Source: Chamaelirium japonicum (taxonomy: Eukaryota > Streptophyta > Magnoliopsida > Liliales > Melanthiaceae). From it: a stretch of DNA of 64,000 nucleotides. The stretch is from contig OX393555.1 of the NCBI GenBank assembly GCA_947650365.1, forward strand, positions 81,411,995 to 81,475,994, written 5' to 3'. This document shows, piece after piece, positions 21,221-34,265 of this stretch. Position numbers and translations under genes: made by a program. How positions within the stretch are numbered: position 1 is the stretch's first letter; each line of letters begins with the position of its first letter. A model generated the notes under the pieces. It saw only the letters and a program-made list of their open reading frames with translations, did no database searches and was not told where the DNA came from.

Positions 21221-23630
21221 ATCTATAAATTAAATAAATAAGCAATCTTATATCTCACAACGCGTTTCAGCACGAACATGTCGAGCCCAGCCGACCAGTC
21301 ACAAGAAAACGGAGAGAGAAACGAAGACAAAAGAGATAGAAGAAGAGAGAAGAGAACGGAGAGATAAACAAAGAGAGAAGAACTTCTACTCCAGTCCATT
21401 GGCCACGGGTATAGGTGTGAAGTAAGAAGGAATCTAAACACCAAAACTCCACTTCTCATTAGTATCATCTCAACCTTATTATGATTATCATATTAAATTC
21501 TCTTTTCTCTTTGTTTTAATTTAACGATTAACTTAATTAAAAAAATTATAGTAGCATTATTATGATATATGATTATTTAACTAATTATAACGTTGAGGTG
21601 AATGAAGAGAAGTAGAAGAAAAAAGACATATATTTAATTGATTGCAGGTAGAAGAGATATAAATATGGATTCGGTATGAATATTATTAATAAGAGAGATT
21701 TAAATTCTGATTAATTGATTGCAGGACTTCTTCTCTCTTCCCTCTTCTCTCTTCTCTCTTCTCTCTTCTTTCTTCGATATGTTCGTATTGATGACGTGTT
21801 GTAAGATAATATAATATTTAACAATTCTCTCTGTGTTTATCTCTCTGTTCTCTTCTCGCTTTCTCCCACCTCACAACATGTTATTAGCACGAACATATCG
21901 AGCCCAACCGACCAGTCATATGAAAACAAAGAAAGAAACAAAGACAGAAGAGAGAGAAGAAGAGAGAAGAGAACGGAGAGATAAACGAAGACAGAAAAGA
22001 GAGAAGAAGATATAAAAGAACGGAGAGATAAACAAAGATAGAAAAGAGAAGAAATTTTGCTCCAGTCCATTCGCCACGGGTATAAATGTGAAGTAAGAAG
22101 GATGGTTGTCCACCGTCAGATCTCTCTCATGGATTAGGGTTTCCCATAGATTGCTTAGGCCTACCCTATAAAAAATATATGACCCCTGTAGAGTGGGGCA
22201 TGTTTGACGGCTCTCTCTTTCTCCCATCTCACAATACATTATCAGCATGAACATATTGAGCCGAGTCGACCAATCAAAAGAAAACGGGAAGAGAAACAAA
22301 GACAGAAGTAGAGTTTTAGAATTTATATTCTTTTTTACTTCACACCTAAATCCGTATCGAATGGACTCGAACATGACTTCTCTCTCTTCTATCTTCGTTT
22401 CTCTCTCTATTTTCTTGTAAATGGTCGGCTGGGCTCGACATGTTCGTACTGATAATGTATTGTGAGAAGAGAGAAGAAAACAGAAGAGAGAAGTAAGAAG
22501 GAATCTAAATTCCAAAACTCCACTTCTCAGTATTTATATGACCCTTTTATGGTAGCACACGTTTGACGACTCTCTCTTTCTCACATCTCACAATACGTTA
22601 TCAGCATGAACAAATCAAGCCCAACCGATTAGTTATAAGAGAACAGAGAAAGAAATGAAGACAGAAGTAGAGTTTTAGAATTTAGATTCCTTCTTACTTT
22701 ACACCTATACTTTACACGGATATAGGTATGAAGTAAGAAGGAATCTAAATTCCAAAACTCTACAGAAGAGAGAAAAGAAGAAAAAAGAGAGAACGGAGAG
22801 AAAAACAAAGATAGAAGAGAGAAGAAAAAACAAGAGAACGGAGAGATAAACGAAGATAGAAGAGAGAAGAACTCCTATTCTATTCCATTGACCATGAGTA
22901 TAGGTATGAAGTAAGAAGGAATCTAAATTCCAAATGTTCACTTCTGTCTTCGTTTCTCTCTCCGTTTTCTTATGACTGGTCAGCTGGGCTCGACATGTTC
23001 GTGCTGATAACGTATTATGAGATGAAAGAAAGAGAGAAGAGAACGGAGTCATATATGTCACGAGCTTAAATTAAATGAAATTTATTAAACACGTTATTAA
23101 TAATTTAATTTAATAAATAATATAAGAGATATTTAAATAATTTAAATTTATTTAAAAATTTAATTAACTAGTTATTAATTATTTTTTTAGTATTAATAAT
23201 ATAAAATAAACTAATTAAATAAATATTAAGAGAGAAGAGAAAAGAAGTTCTACTCCAGTTCATTCATCATGGGTATATGTTTGAAGTAAGATGGAATCTA
23301 AATTCCAAAATTCCACAGAAGAGAGAGAAGAAAAGAGAAGAGAACGGAGAGATAAATAAAGAGAGAAGAGAGAAGAAGTCCTACTCCAGTCAATTGGCCA
23401 CGGGTATAGGTATGAAGTATGAAGGAATCTAAATTCCAAAACTCCACAGAAGAGAGAGAAGAAGAGAAAAAAAAACAAAGAGAAACAAAAATAGAGGAGA
23501 GAGAAGAAGAGAGAAGAGAACGTAAAGATAAATAAAGAGAGAAGAAAGAATAAGTCCTGCTCCTGTCCATTAGCCACGGGTATAGGTGTGATGTAAGAAG
23601 GAATCTAAATTACAAAACTCCACTTCATAA

Positions 23631-24242
23631 TATATCATCTCGACGTTATTATGATTATCATAGTAATGTTACAATAATTTTTTTAATTAAATTAACCATT
23701 TATTTATTTATTAAATATTTTAAATAATTTAATAATTTAATAATTAAGTTTTGAGTAAAATAATTAATTAAATATAATTGATATAGTATAAATAGTTACT
23801 GAATTATCTAAATAAAATAAATTATTGCAAAGTGGAGTTTTTGAAATTTAGATTCCTTCTTACTTCACACCTATACCCGTGGCTAATGGACTGGAGCATA
23901 ACTTCTTCTTTCTTTATTTATCTCTTTGTTTTCTTCTCTCTTCTTCTCTTTTTTCTGTGGAGTTTTGAAATTTAGATTCCTACTTACTTCATACCTATAC
24001 CCGTGGCGAATGGACTAGGCAGGACTTCTTATCTCTTCTCTCTCAATATTTATTTAATTAGTTTACTTTATATTATTAATATTAAAAAAGTAATTAAATA
24101 ACTAGATAATTAAATAATTAAATTAATTAATTATTTTACTAAAAACTTAATTATTAAATTATCTAATTATTAAATTATTTAATAATTAAATAAATAATTA
24201 TAGTAACATTACTATGATAATCATAATAACGTTGAGATGATA
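23631..24242. repeat. AT-rich segment with inverted ends enclosing a repeat copy
   Basis: The left end is TATCATCTCGACGTTATTAT and the right end is its inverse, near 24205-24242. A 200-base inverted copy of the TRIM-like repeat (about 23830-24050) lies between them. The arrangement is shared, in detail, with 55911-56521. Confidence 0.55.
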
Positions 24243-27200
24243 CTATTGAGAAGTGGAGTTTTGGAATTAAAATTCCTTCTTACTCTACACCTATATCCGT
24301 GACGAATGGTGTAAAGCAAGACTTCCTCTCTCTTCTCTCTTCGTTTATCTCTTTGTTCTCCTTTCTCTTCTTCTCTCTCTTATATCTTCGTTTCTCTTTA
24401 CATTTTCTTCTCTCTTCTGTCTTTGTTTCCTTTTCCCATAGATTGTTTAGACCCTAAGTTAGCTTACCCTATAAATAATATACGACCCCTTTAGGGTGGG
24501 GCATGTTTGATGGCTCTCACTTTCTCATATCTCAAAACACGTTATCAGCATGAACATATCGAGCCCAACCAACCAGTCACAAGAAAACGGAGAGAGAAAC
24601 GAAGATAAAAAAGATAAAAGAAGAGAGAAGAGAACAGAGAGATAAACGAAGAGAGAAGACAGAAGAAGATAGAAGAGAACGGAGAGATAAACGAAGAGAG
24701 AAGAGAGAAGAAGTCCTACTCCAATCCATCGACCACGGGTATAGGTATAAAGTATGAAGGAATCTAAATTCCAAAACTCTACTTCTTAATATTTAAACGA
24801 CCCCTTTAGTGTGGGGCTCGTTTAATGGCTCTCTCTTTCTCCCATCTCATAGCACGTTATCAGTATGAACCTATTGAGCCCAGTCGACCAGTCGCAAGAA
24901 AACGAAAAGAGAATCAAAGACAGAACTGGAGTTTTGGAATTTAAATTCCTTCTTACTTCACACCTATACCCATGGTTAATGGACTGGAGCAGGACTTTAT
25001 CTCTCTTCTCTCTTCGTTTATCTCTCCATTCTCTTCTCTCTCTTCTGTCTTCATTTCTCTCTCCGTTTCTTATGGCAGGTCGGTTGGGCTCGATATATTC
25101 GTGCTAATAACATGTTATGAGATGGGAGAAAGAGAGAGCCGTCTAACGTGCGCTACCCTAAAAGGGTCATACATTATTTATATGGTAAGTGTTGTGAGAT
25201 GGGAGAATAAGAGAGCCATCAAACATGCCCCACCCTAAACAGGTCGTATAAATATTGAGAAGTAGAGATTTAGAATTTAGATTCCTTCTTACTTTACACC
25301 TATACCCGTGGCCAATGGACTAGAGTAGGACTTCTTCTCTCTTTTTTTATCTCTCCATTCGATTCTCTCTTCTTCTCTCTCTTCTGTCTTTGTTTCTCTC
25401 TTTATTTTTTTCACAATCATATATTAGTTAAATAACATAGAGCAAGACTTCTTCTCTCTTCTCTCTTTATTTATCTATCCATTCTCTTCTCTCTTCTCAT
25501 AACACAATATCAACACCAACATGTCGAGCCCAGTAGACCAGTCATAAGGAAACAGAGAAAGAAACGAAGAGAGAAGAGAGAGAAAAAGAGAAAAGAGAAT
25601 GAAGAGATAAACAAAGAGAGAAGAGAGAAGAAGTCATACTCCAGTCCATTGGCCATGGGTATAGCTGTGAAGTAAGAAGGAATCTAAATTCTAAAAATCC
25701 ACTTCGTAATATTTATACGATCGTTTTAGGATGGGGCATATTTGACGGCTCTCTCTCTCTCCCATCTCACAACACGTTATCATCACGAACATGTCGATCC
25801 CAGCCAACCAGTCATAAGAAAACGAAGAGAGAAACAAAGATAAAAGAGAGAAGAAGAGAGAAAAGAACGGAGAGATAAATAAAGATAGAAGGGAGAAGAA
25901 GTCCTACTCCAGTCGAAAACTCTACAGAAGAGAGAACAGAAAAGAGAATAGAACAGAGAGATAAATGAAGAGAGAAGAGAGAAGAAGTCCTGCTCCAATC
26001 CATTGGCCACGGGTATAGGTGTGAAGTAAGAAGAAATCTAAATTCAAAAACTCCACTTCTGTCATTGTTTCTCTCTCCGTTTTCTTGGGACAGGTCGGTT
26101 GGGCTCGATATATTCGTGCTGGTAATGTGTTATGAGATAGGACAAAGAGAGACCCGTGAAACATGCCCCACCATAAAGGGGTCGTATAAATATTGAGAAG
26201 TGGAGTTTTAGAATTTAGATTCTTACTTACTTCGTACCTATACTCGTGGCCAATGGACTGAAGTAGGGCTTCTTCTCTCTTCTCTCTTTATTTTTCTCTC
26301 TGTTCTCTTCTCTATTCTTCTCTTTCTTCTGTCTTTGTTTCTCTCTCCGTTTTTTTGCGATTGGTCGGTTGGGCTCGACATGTTCATGTTGATAACGTGT
26401 TATGAGAAGAGAGAAGAAGAGAGAATAGAGAAGAAGTCAAAAACTTCACTTCTTAGTAATATAATTAAATCTCTATATTCCCTTCTCTCTTCTTCCATGG
26501 ATTAGGGTTAACCATAGATTGCTTAGGCCCTAAGTAAGCTTACCCTATAAATAATATACAATCCTTTTAGGGTGGGTCACATTTGACGGCTCTCTCTTTC
26601 TCCTATCTCATAACACGTTATCAGTACGAACATGTCGAGCCCAACTGACCAGTCATAAGAAAACGGAGAGAGAAACGAAGATAGAGGAGAGAGAAGAGAA
26701 TAGATATATAAACAAAGATAGAAGAGAGAAGAAGACCTACTCCAGTCCATTGGCCACGGGTATAGGAATGAAGTAAGAAGGAATCTAAATTCTAAAACTC
26801 CACTTCTCAATAATATAATTAAATCTCACTATTCTTTTCTCTCTTTTCCCATAAATTAGGGTTTCCCATAGATTGCTTAGGCCCTAAGTAAGTTTACCCT
26901 ATAAATAATATAGAACTCCTTTAGGGTGGATCACGTTTGATGGTGCTCACTTTCTTCTATCTCACAATACGTTATTTGCACGAATATGTCGAGCCCAACC
27001 GACTAATTACAAGAAAACGGAGAAAGAAATAAAGACAAAAGAGAGAGATAAAAAGAGAAGAGAACGAAGAGATAAACAAAGAGAAAAGAGAAAAGAAAGA
27101 AGAGAAGAAGTCCTGCTCCAGTCCATTGGCCACAAGTATAGGTGCGAAGTAAAAAGGAATCTAAATTCCAAAACTCCACAGAAGAGAGAGAAGTAGAGAG

Positions 27201-28370
27201 AAGAGAATAGAGAGGTAAATAAAGAGAGAAAAGAGAAGAAGTCCTACTCCAGTCCATTGACCATGAGTATAGGTGTCAAGTAAGAAGGAATCTAAATTCA
27301 AAAACTCCACTTCTGTCTTCGTTTCTCTCTCTATTTTCTTACGACTGGTCGGATGGGCTAGACATATTTGTGCTGATAACGTGTTGTGAGATGGGAGAAA
27401 GAGAAAGTCGTCAAACATGCCCTATCCTAAAGGGGTCGTATATTATTTATAGGGTAAGCTTACTTAGGGCCTAAGCAATCTATGAGAAACCCAAATCCAT
27501 GGGAGAAGATAGAAGAGAACGAAGAAATAAACGAAGATAAAAGAGAGAAGAAGTCCTACTCCAGTCCATTGGCTACAGGTATAGGTGTAAACATAGAAGG
27601 AATCTATATTCCCAAACTCCACTTCTGTCTTTATTTCTCTGTCTGTTTTTTTACGACTGGTCGGCTGGGCTTGACATGTTCGTGCTGATAATGTGTTGTG
27701 AGATGGAAGAAAGAGAGAGGCATCAAACGTTCCCAACCCTAATTGGGTCTTATATTATTTAAAAGGTAAGATTACTTAGGGCCTAAGCAATCTATAGGAA
27801 GCCCTAATCTATATGTGAGAAAAAGAAGAGAACAAAGAGATTTAATTATATTATTAAAAAATGGAGTTTTGGAATTTAGGTTCCTTCTTACTTCGTACCT
27901 ATACCCGTGGTAAATAGACATGAGCATGACTTCTTCTCTTTTCGTTTATCTCTCTGTTCTCTTCTCTCATCATTTATCTCTCTGTTCTCTTCTCTCTTCT
28001 CACAACATGTTATCAGCATGAACATGTCAACCCCAACCGACCAGTCACCAAAAAAAAAGAAGAAAAACAAAGACAGAAGAGAGAAAAGAACGGAGAGAAC
28101 GGAGAGATAAATGATATGAGAAGAGAGAAGAAGACCTGCTCCAGTGCATTAACCACTGGTATAGGCGTGTTGTAAAAAGGAATCTAAAATCCAAAACTCC
28201 ACTTCTCAATATTTATACGATCCCTTTAAGGTAGGGCACATTTGACGGCTCTCTTTTTGACTCATCTCACAACACGTTATCAGCATGATCATTTCGAGCT
28301 CAACCGACCAGTCACAAGAAAACGGAGAGATAAACAAAGATAGAAGAAATAGAAGAAGAGAGAAGAGATC

Positions 28371-31300
28371 AGAGTCTAAGTGTTAAAAAATCATAAGTTA
28401 GCGTGTTTCGGATTTGAAATAGGTTTGGATTCGATCAAATCGTCATCGGATCGGCATCCGATAATTTGAAGATGGAATTATTCCGTATTTCGGACTTGCG
28501 AGCGAGTTCTAATTGGATATTTGACCAATTTACGATCCGATTCACCGATTTAGAGTCTAAGTGTTGGAAAATCATAAGTTAGCGTGTTTCGGATATGAAA
28601 TAGGTTTGGATTCGATCGGATCGTCATCAGATCGGCATCCGATAATTCAAACTTGGAATTATTCCGTATTTCGGACTTGTGAGCGAGTTCTAATTGGATA
28701 TTTGACCAATTTACGCTCCGATTCACCAACTTAGAGTCTAAGTGTTGGAAAATCATAAGTTAGCGTGTTTCGGATATGAAATAGGTTTGGATTCGATCGG
28801 ATTGTCATCGGATCGGCATCCGATAATTCGAACTTGGAATTATTCCGTATTTCGGACTTGCAAGCGAGTTCTAATTGGATATTTGACCAATTTACGCTCC
28901 GATTCATCGATTTAGAGTCTAAGTGTTGGAAAATCATAAGTTAGCGTGTTTCGGATATGAAATAGGTTTGGATTCGATCGAATCGTCATCGGATCGGCAT
29001 CTGATAATTTGAACTTGGAATTATTCCGTATTTTGGACTTGCGAGCGAGTTCTAATTGGATATTTGACCAATTTACGCTCTGATTCACCGATTTAGAGTC
29101 TAAGTGTTGGAAAATCATAAGTTAGCGTGTTTCGGATATGAAATAGGTTTGGATTCGATCGGATCGTCATCGGATCGGCATCCGATAATTCGAATTTAGA
29201 ATTATTCTGTATTTCGGACTTGCGAGCGGGTTCTAATTGGATATTTGACAAATTTACGATCCGATTCACCGATTTAGAGTCTAAGTGTTGGAAAATCATA
29301 ATTTAGCGTGTTTCGGATATGAAATAGGTTTGGATTCGATCGGATCGTCATCGGATCGGCATTCGATAATTCGAACTTGGAATTATTCCGTATTTCAGAC
29401 TTGCGAGCGAATTCTAATTGGATATTTGACCAATTTACACTCCGATTCACCGATTTAGAGTCTAAGTGTTGGAAAATCATAAGTTAGCATGTTTCTGATA
29501 TGAAATAGGTTTGGATTCGACCGGATCGTCATCGGATCGGCATCCGATAATTCAAACTTAGAATTATTCTGTATTTCGGACTTACGAGTGAGTTCTAATT
29601 GGATATTTGACAAATTTATGCTTCGATTCACCGATTTAGAGTCTAAGTGTTGGAAAATCATAAGTTAGCGTGTTTCGGATATGAAATAAGTTTGGATTCG
29701 ATCGGATCGTCATCGGATCGACATCCGATAATTTGAACTTGGAATTATTCCGTATTTCGGACTTGCGAGCGAGTTCTAATTGGATATTTGACCAATTTAT
29801 GCTCCGATTCACCGATTTAGAGTCTAAGTATTGGAAAATCATAAGTTAGCGTGTTTCGGATATGAAAAAGGTTTGGATTCGATCGGATCGTTATCGGATT
29901 GTCATCCTATAATTGGAACTTGGAATTATTCCATATTTCGGACTAGCGAGCGGGTTCTAATTGGATATTTGACCAATTTACGATCCGATTCACCTTTTTA
30001 GAGTCTAAGTGTTGAAAAATCATAAGTTAGCGTGTTTCGGATTTGAAATAGGTTTGGATTCGATCGGATCGTCATCGGATAGGTATCCGATAATTCGAAC
30101 TTGGAATTATTCCATATTTCGGACTTGCGAGCGAGTTCTAATTGGATATTTGACCAATTTACGATCCGATCCACCGATTTAGAGTCTAAGTGTTTGAAAA
30201 TCATAATTTAGCGTGTTTCGTATATGAAATATCTTTGGATTCGATCGGATCGTCATTGGATCAGCATCCGATAATTCAAACTTGGAATTATTCCGTATTT
30301 CGGATTTGCGAGCGAGTTCTAATTGGAAATTTGACCAATTTACGATCCGATTCACCGATTTAGAGTCTAAGTGTTGGAAAATCATAAATTAGCGTGTTTC
30401 GGATTTGAAATAGGTTTGGATTCGATCGGATCGTTATCGGATCGGCATCCGATAATTCGAAGTTGGAATTATTCCGTATTTCGGACTTGCGAGCTGGTTC
30501 TAATTGGATATTTGACCAATTTACGATCCGATTCACCGATTTAGAGTCTAAGTGTTGGAAAATCATAAGTTAGCTTGTTTCGGATATGAAATATGTTTGG
30601 ATTCGATCGGATCGTCATCGGATCGGCATCCGATAATTCGAACTTTGAATTATTCCGTATTTCGAACTTGCGAGCGAGTTCTAATTGGATATTTGACCAA
30701 TTTACGCTCCGATTAACCGATTTAGAGTCTAAGTGTTGGAAAATCATAAGTTAGCGTGTTTCGGATATGAAATTGGTTTGGATTCGATCGGATCATCATC
30801 GGATCGGCATCCGATAATTCGAACTTGAAATTATTCTATATGTCAGACTTGCGAGCGAGTTCTAATTAGATATTTGACCAATTTATGATCCAATTCACCG
30901 ATTTAGAGTCTAAGTGTTGAAATATCATAAGTTTGCGTGTTTCGGATTTGAAATAGGTTTGGATTCGATCGGATCATCATCGGATCGGCATCCGATAATT
31001 CGAACTTGGAATTATTCCTCATTTCGGACTTGCGAGCGAGTTCTAATTGGATATTTGACCAATTTACGATCCGATTCACCGATTTAGAGTCTAAGTGTTG
31101 GAAAATCATAAGTTAGCGTCTTTCGGATATGAAATAGGTTTGGATTCGATCGGATCGTCATCGGATCGGCATCCAATAATTCGAACTTGGAATTATTCCG
31201 TATTTCAGACTTGCGAGCGAGTTCTAATTGGATATTTCACCAATTTACGCTCCAATTCACCGATTTAGAGTCTAAGTGTTGGAAAATCATAAGTTAGCGT

Positions 31301-34189
31301 GTTCCGGATATGAAATAGGTTTGGATTCGATCGGATCATCATCGGATCGGCATCCAATAATTCGAACTTGGAAGTATTCCATATTTCGGACTTGCGAACG
31401 AGTTCTAATTGGATATTTGACCAATTTACGCTCCGATTCTCCGATTTAGAGTCTAAGTGTTGGAAAATCATAAGTTAGCGTGTTTCAGATATGAAATAGG
31501 TTTGGATTCGATTGGATCGTCATCGGATCGGCATCCGATAATTCGAACTTGGAATTATTTCGTATTTCAGACTTGCGAGCGAGTTCTAATTGGATATTTG
31601 ACCAATTTAAGCTCTGATTCACCGATTTAGAGTCTAAGTGTTGAAAATCATAAGTTAGCGTGTTTCGGATATGAAATAGGTTTGGAATCGATCGGATCGT
31701 CATCATATCGGCATCCGATAATTCGATCTTGGAATTATTCCGTATTTTGGACTTGTGAGCGGGTTCTAATTGGATATTTGACCAATTTATGATCTGATTC
31801 ACCGATTTTGAGTCTAAGTGTTGGAAAATCATAATTTAGCGTGTTTCGGATATGAAATAGGTTTGGATTCGATCGGATCGTCATCGGATCGGCATCCGAT
31901 AATTCGAACTTGGAATTATTCCGTATTTCGGACTTGCGAGCGAGTTCTAATTTGATATTTGACCAATTTACGCTCCGATTCACCGATTTAAAGTCTAAGT
32001 GTTGGAAAATCATAAGTTAGCGTGTTCCGGATATGAAATAGGTTTGGATTCGATCGGATCGTCATTGGATCGGCATCCGATAATTCAAACTTGGAATTAT
32101 TCCATATTTCAGACTTGCGAGCGGGTTCTAATTGGATTTTTGACCAATTTACGATCCGATTCACCGATTTAGAGTCTAAGTGTTGGAAAATCATAATTTA
32201 GCGTGTTTCGGATATGAAATAGGTTTGCATTCGATCGGATCGTCATCGGATCGGCATCCGATAATTGGAACTTGGAATTATTCTGTATTTTGGACTTGCG
32301 AGCGGGTTCTAAATGGATATTTGACCAATTTACGATCTGATTCACCGATTTAGAGCCTAAGTGTTGAAAAATCATAACTTAGCGTGTTTCGGATTTCAAA
32401 TAGGTTTGGATTCGATCGGATCATCATCGGATCGGCATCCGATAATTTGAACTTTAAATTATTCCGTATTTCGGACTTGCGAGCGAGTTCTAATTAGATA
32501 TTTGACCAATTTACGATCTGATTCAACGATTTAGAGTCTAAGTGCTGAAAAATCATAATTTAGCGTTTTTTGAATATGAAATATGTTTGGATTCGATCGG
32601 ATCGTCATCGGATCGGCATCCGATAATTCGAACTTCGAATTATTCCGTATTTCGAACTTGCGAGCGAGTTCTAATTGGATATTTGACCAATTTACTATCC
32701 GATTCACCGATTTAGAGTCTAAGTGTTGGAAAATCATAAGTTAGATTGTTTCCGATTTGAAATAGGTTTGGATTCGATCGGATCGTCATCGGATCGGCAT
32801 CCGATAATTCGAAGTTGGAATTATTCTGTATTTCGGACTTGCGAGCGGGTTCTAATTGGATATTTGACCAATTTACGAACCGATTCACCGATTTAGAGTC
32901 TAAGTGTTGGAAAATCATAAGTTAGCGTGTTTCGGATATGAAATATGTTTGGATTCGATCGGATCGTCATCGGATCGGCATCCGATAATTCGAACTTGGA
33001 ATTATTTCGTATTTCAGACTTGCGAGCGAGTTCTAATTGGATATTTGACCAATTTACGCTCCGATTCACCGATTTAGAGTCTAAGTGTTGGAAAATCATA
33101 AGTTAGCGTGTTTCGGATATGAAATAGGTTTGGATTCGATCGGATCGTCATCGGATCGGTATCCGATAATTTAAACTTGGAATTATTCCATATTTCGGAC
33201 TTGCGAGCGGGTTCTAATTGGATATTTGACCAATTTACGCTTCGATTCACTGATTTAGAGTCTAAGTGTTGGAAAATCATAAGTTAGCGTGTTTCGGATA
33301 TGACATAGGCTTGGATTCGATCGGATCAGCATCGAATCGGCATCCGATAATTGGAACTTGGAATTATTCCTTATTTCGGACTTGCGAGCGGGTTCTAATT
33401 GGATATTTGACGAATTTACGATCCGATTCACCGATTTAGAGTCTAAGTGTTGGAAAATCATAATTTAGCGTGTTTCGGATATGAAATATGTTTGGATTCG
33501 ATCGGATCGTCATCGGATTGGTATCCGATAATTCGAACTTGGAATTATTCCGTATTTCGGACTTGCGAGCGAGTTCTAATTGGATATTTGACCAATTTAC
33601 GATCCGATTCACCGATTTAGAGTCTAAGTGTTGGAAAATCATAAGTTAGCGTGTTTCAGATTTGAAATAGGTTTGGATTCGATCGGATCGTCATCGGATC
33701 GGCATCCGATAATTCGAAGTTGGAATTATTCCGTATTTCGGACTTGCGAGCGGGTTCTAATTGGATATTTGACCAATTTACGATCCAATTCACCTATTTA
33801 AATTCTAAGTGTTGGAAAATCATAAGTTAGCGTGTTTCGGATATGAAATAGGTTTGGATTCGATCGGATCGTCATCGGATCAGCATCCGATAATTCGAAC
33901 TTGGAATTATTCTGTATTTCGGACTTACGAGTGGGTTCTAGTTGGATATTTGACCAATTTACGATCCGATTCACTGATTTAGAGTCTAAGTGTTGGAAAA
34001 TCATAAGTTAGCGTGTTTCGGATATGAAATAGGTTTGGATTCGATCGGATCGGCATCGGATCGGCATCCGATAATTTGAACTTGGAATTTTTTCGTATTT
34101 CGGACTTGCGAGCGAGTTCTAATTGGATATTTGAACAATTTACGCTCCGATTCACCGATTTAGAATCTAAGTGTTGGAAAATCATAAGT
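28371..34189. repeat. 181-bp satellite array, about 32 copies
   Basis: The array opens with AGAGTCTAAGTGTT at 28371, and the phrase GAGTCTAAGTGTTGGAAAAT recurs every 181 bases until 34189. One unit near 31640 has lost a base, which shifts the register by one. Units carry clustered GATCGGATCG words and differ from each other by several percent by eye. The 181-base step is in the size range of nucleosomal plant satellites. Short minus-strand frames of 68 codons recur in each unit, but 181 is not a multiple of three and they have no start or stop logic of their own. The array stops 76 bases from the end of the CACTA TnpA-like gene. Confidence 0.97.
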
Positions 34190-34265
34190 GTGATAATATG
34201 ATCTAAACTCAAATTAGTAAGATTCATATTTTTTACTAATATTATAAAGATTAGTAAGTACCTGA
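34190..34265. other. Short spacer between satellite and TnpA-like gene
   Basis: AT-rich DNA with no terminal repeat. It is the only sequence between the last satellite unit and the stop of the TnpA-like gene, and may be its 3' untranslated region. Confidence 0.3.

Larger units (their letters stand above)
19938..28370. repeat. Block 2 of dispersed TRIM-like repeat mosaic
   Basis: This continues block 1 after the gypsy insertion (the repeat phrase resumes with CTCGTGG). It contains many forward and inverted cores, for example near 20080 (inverted), 21265, 21880, 22600, 24540, 25780, 26630, 26975 and 28270, plus AT-rich stretches. Two parts are homologous to block 3: 23631-26522 with 55911-58764, and 26907-28370 with 51811-53215. 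No gene is visible. The S/L/F-rich peptides that can be read here are translations of the repeat. Confidence 0.85.

Noticed and set aside
28550..34004. Repeated 68-codon minus-strand frames beginning MIFQHLDSKSVNR
   Set aside because: One per 181-bp satellite unit. The step is not a multiple of three, and frames break whenever a unit mutates. They are by-products of the repeat.
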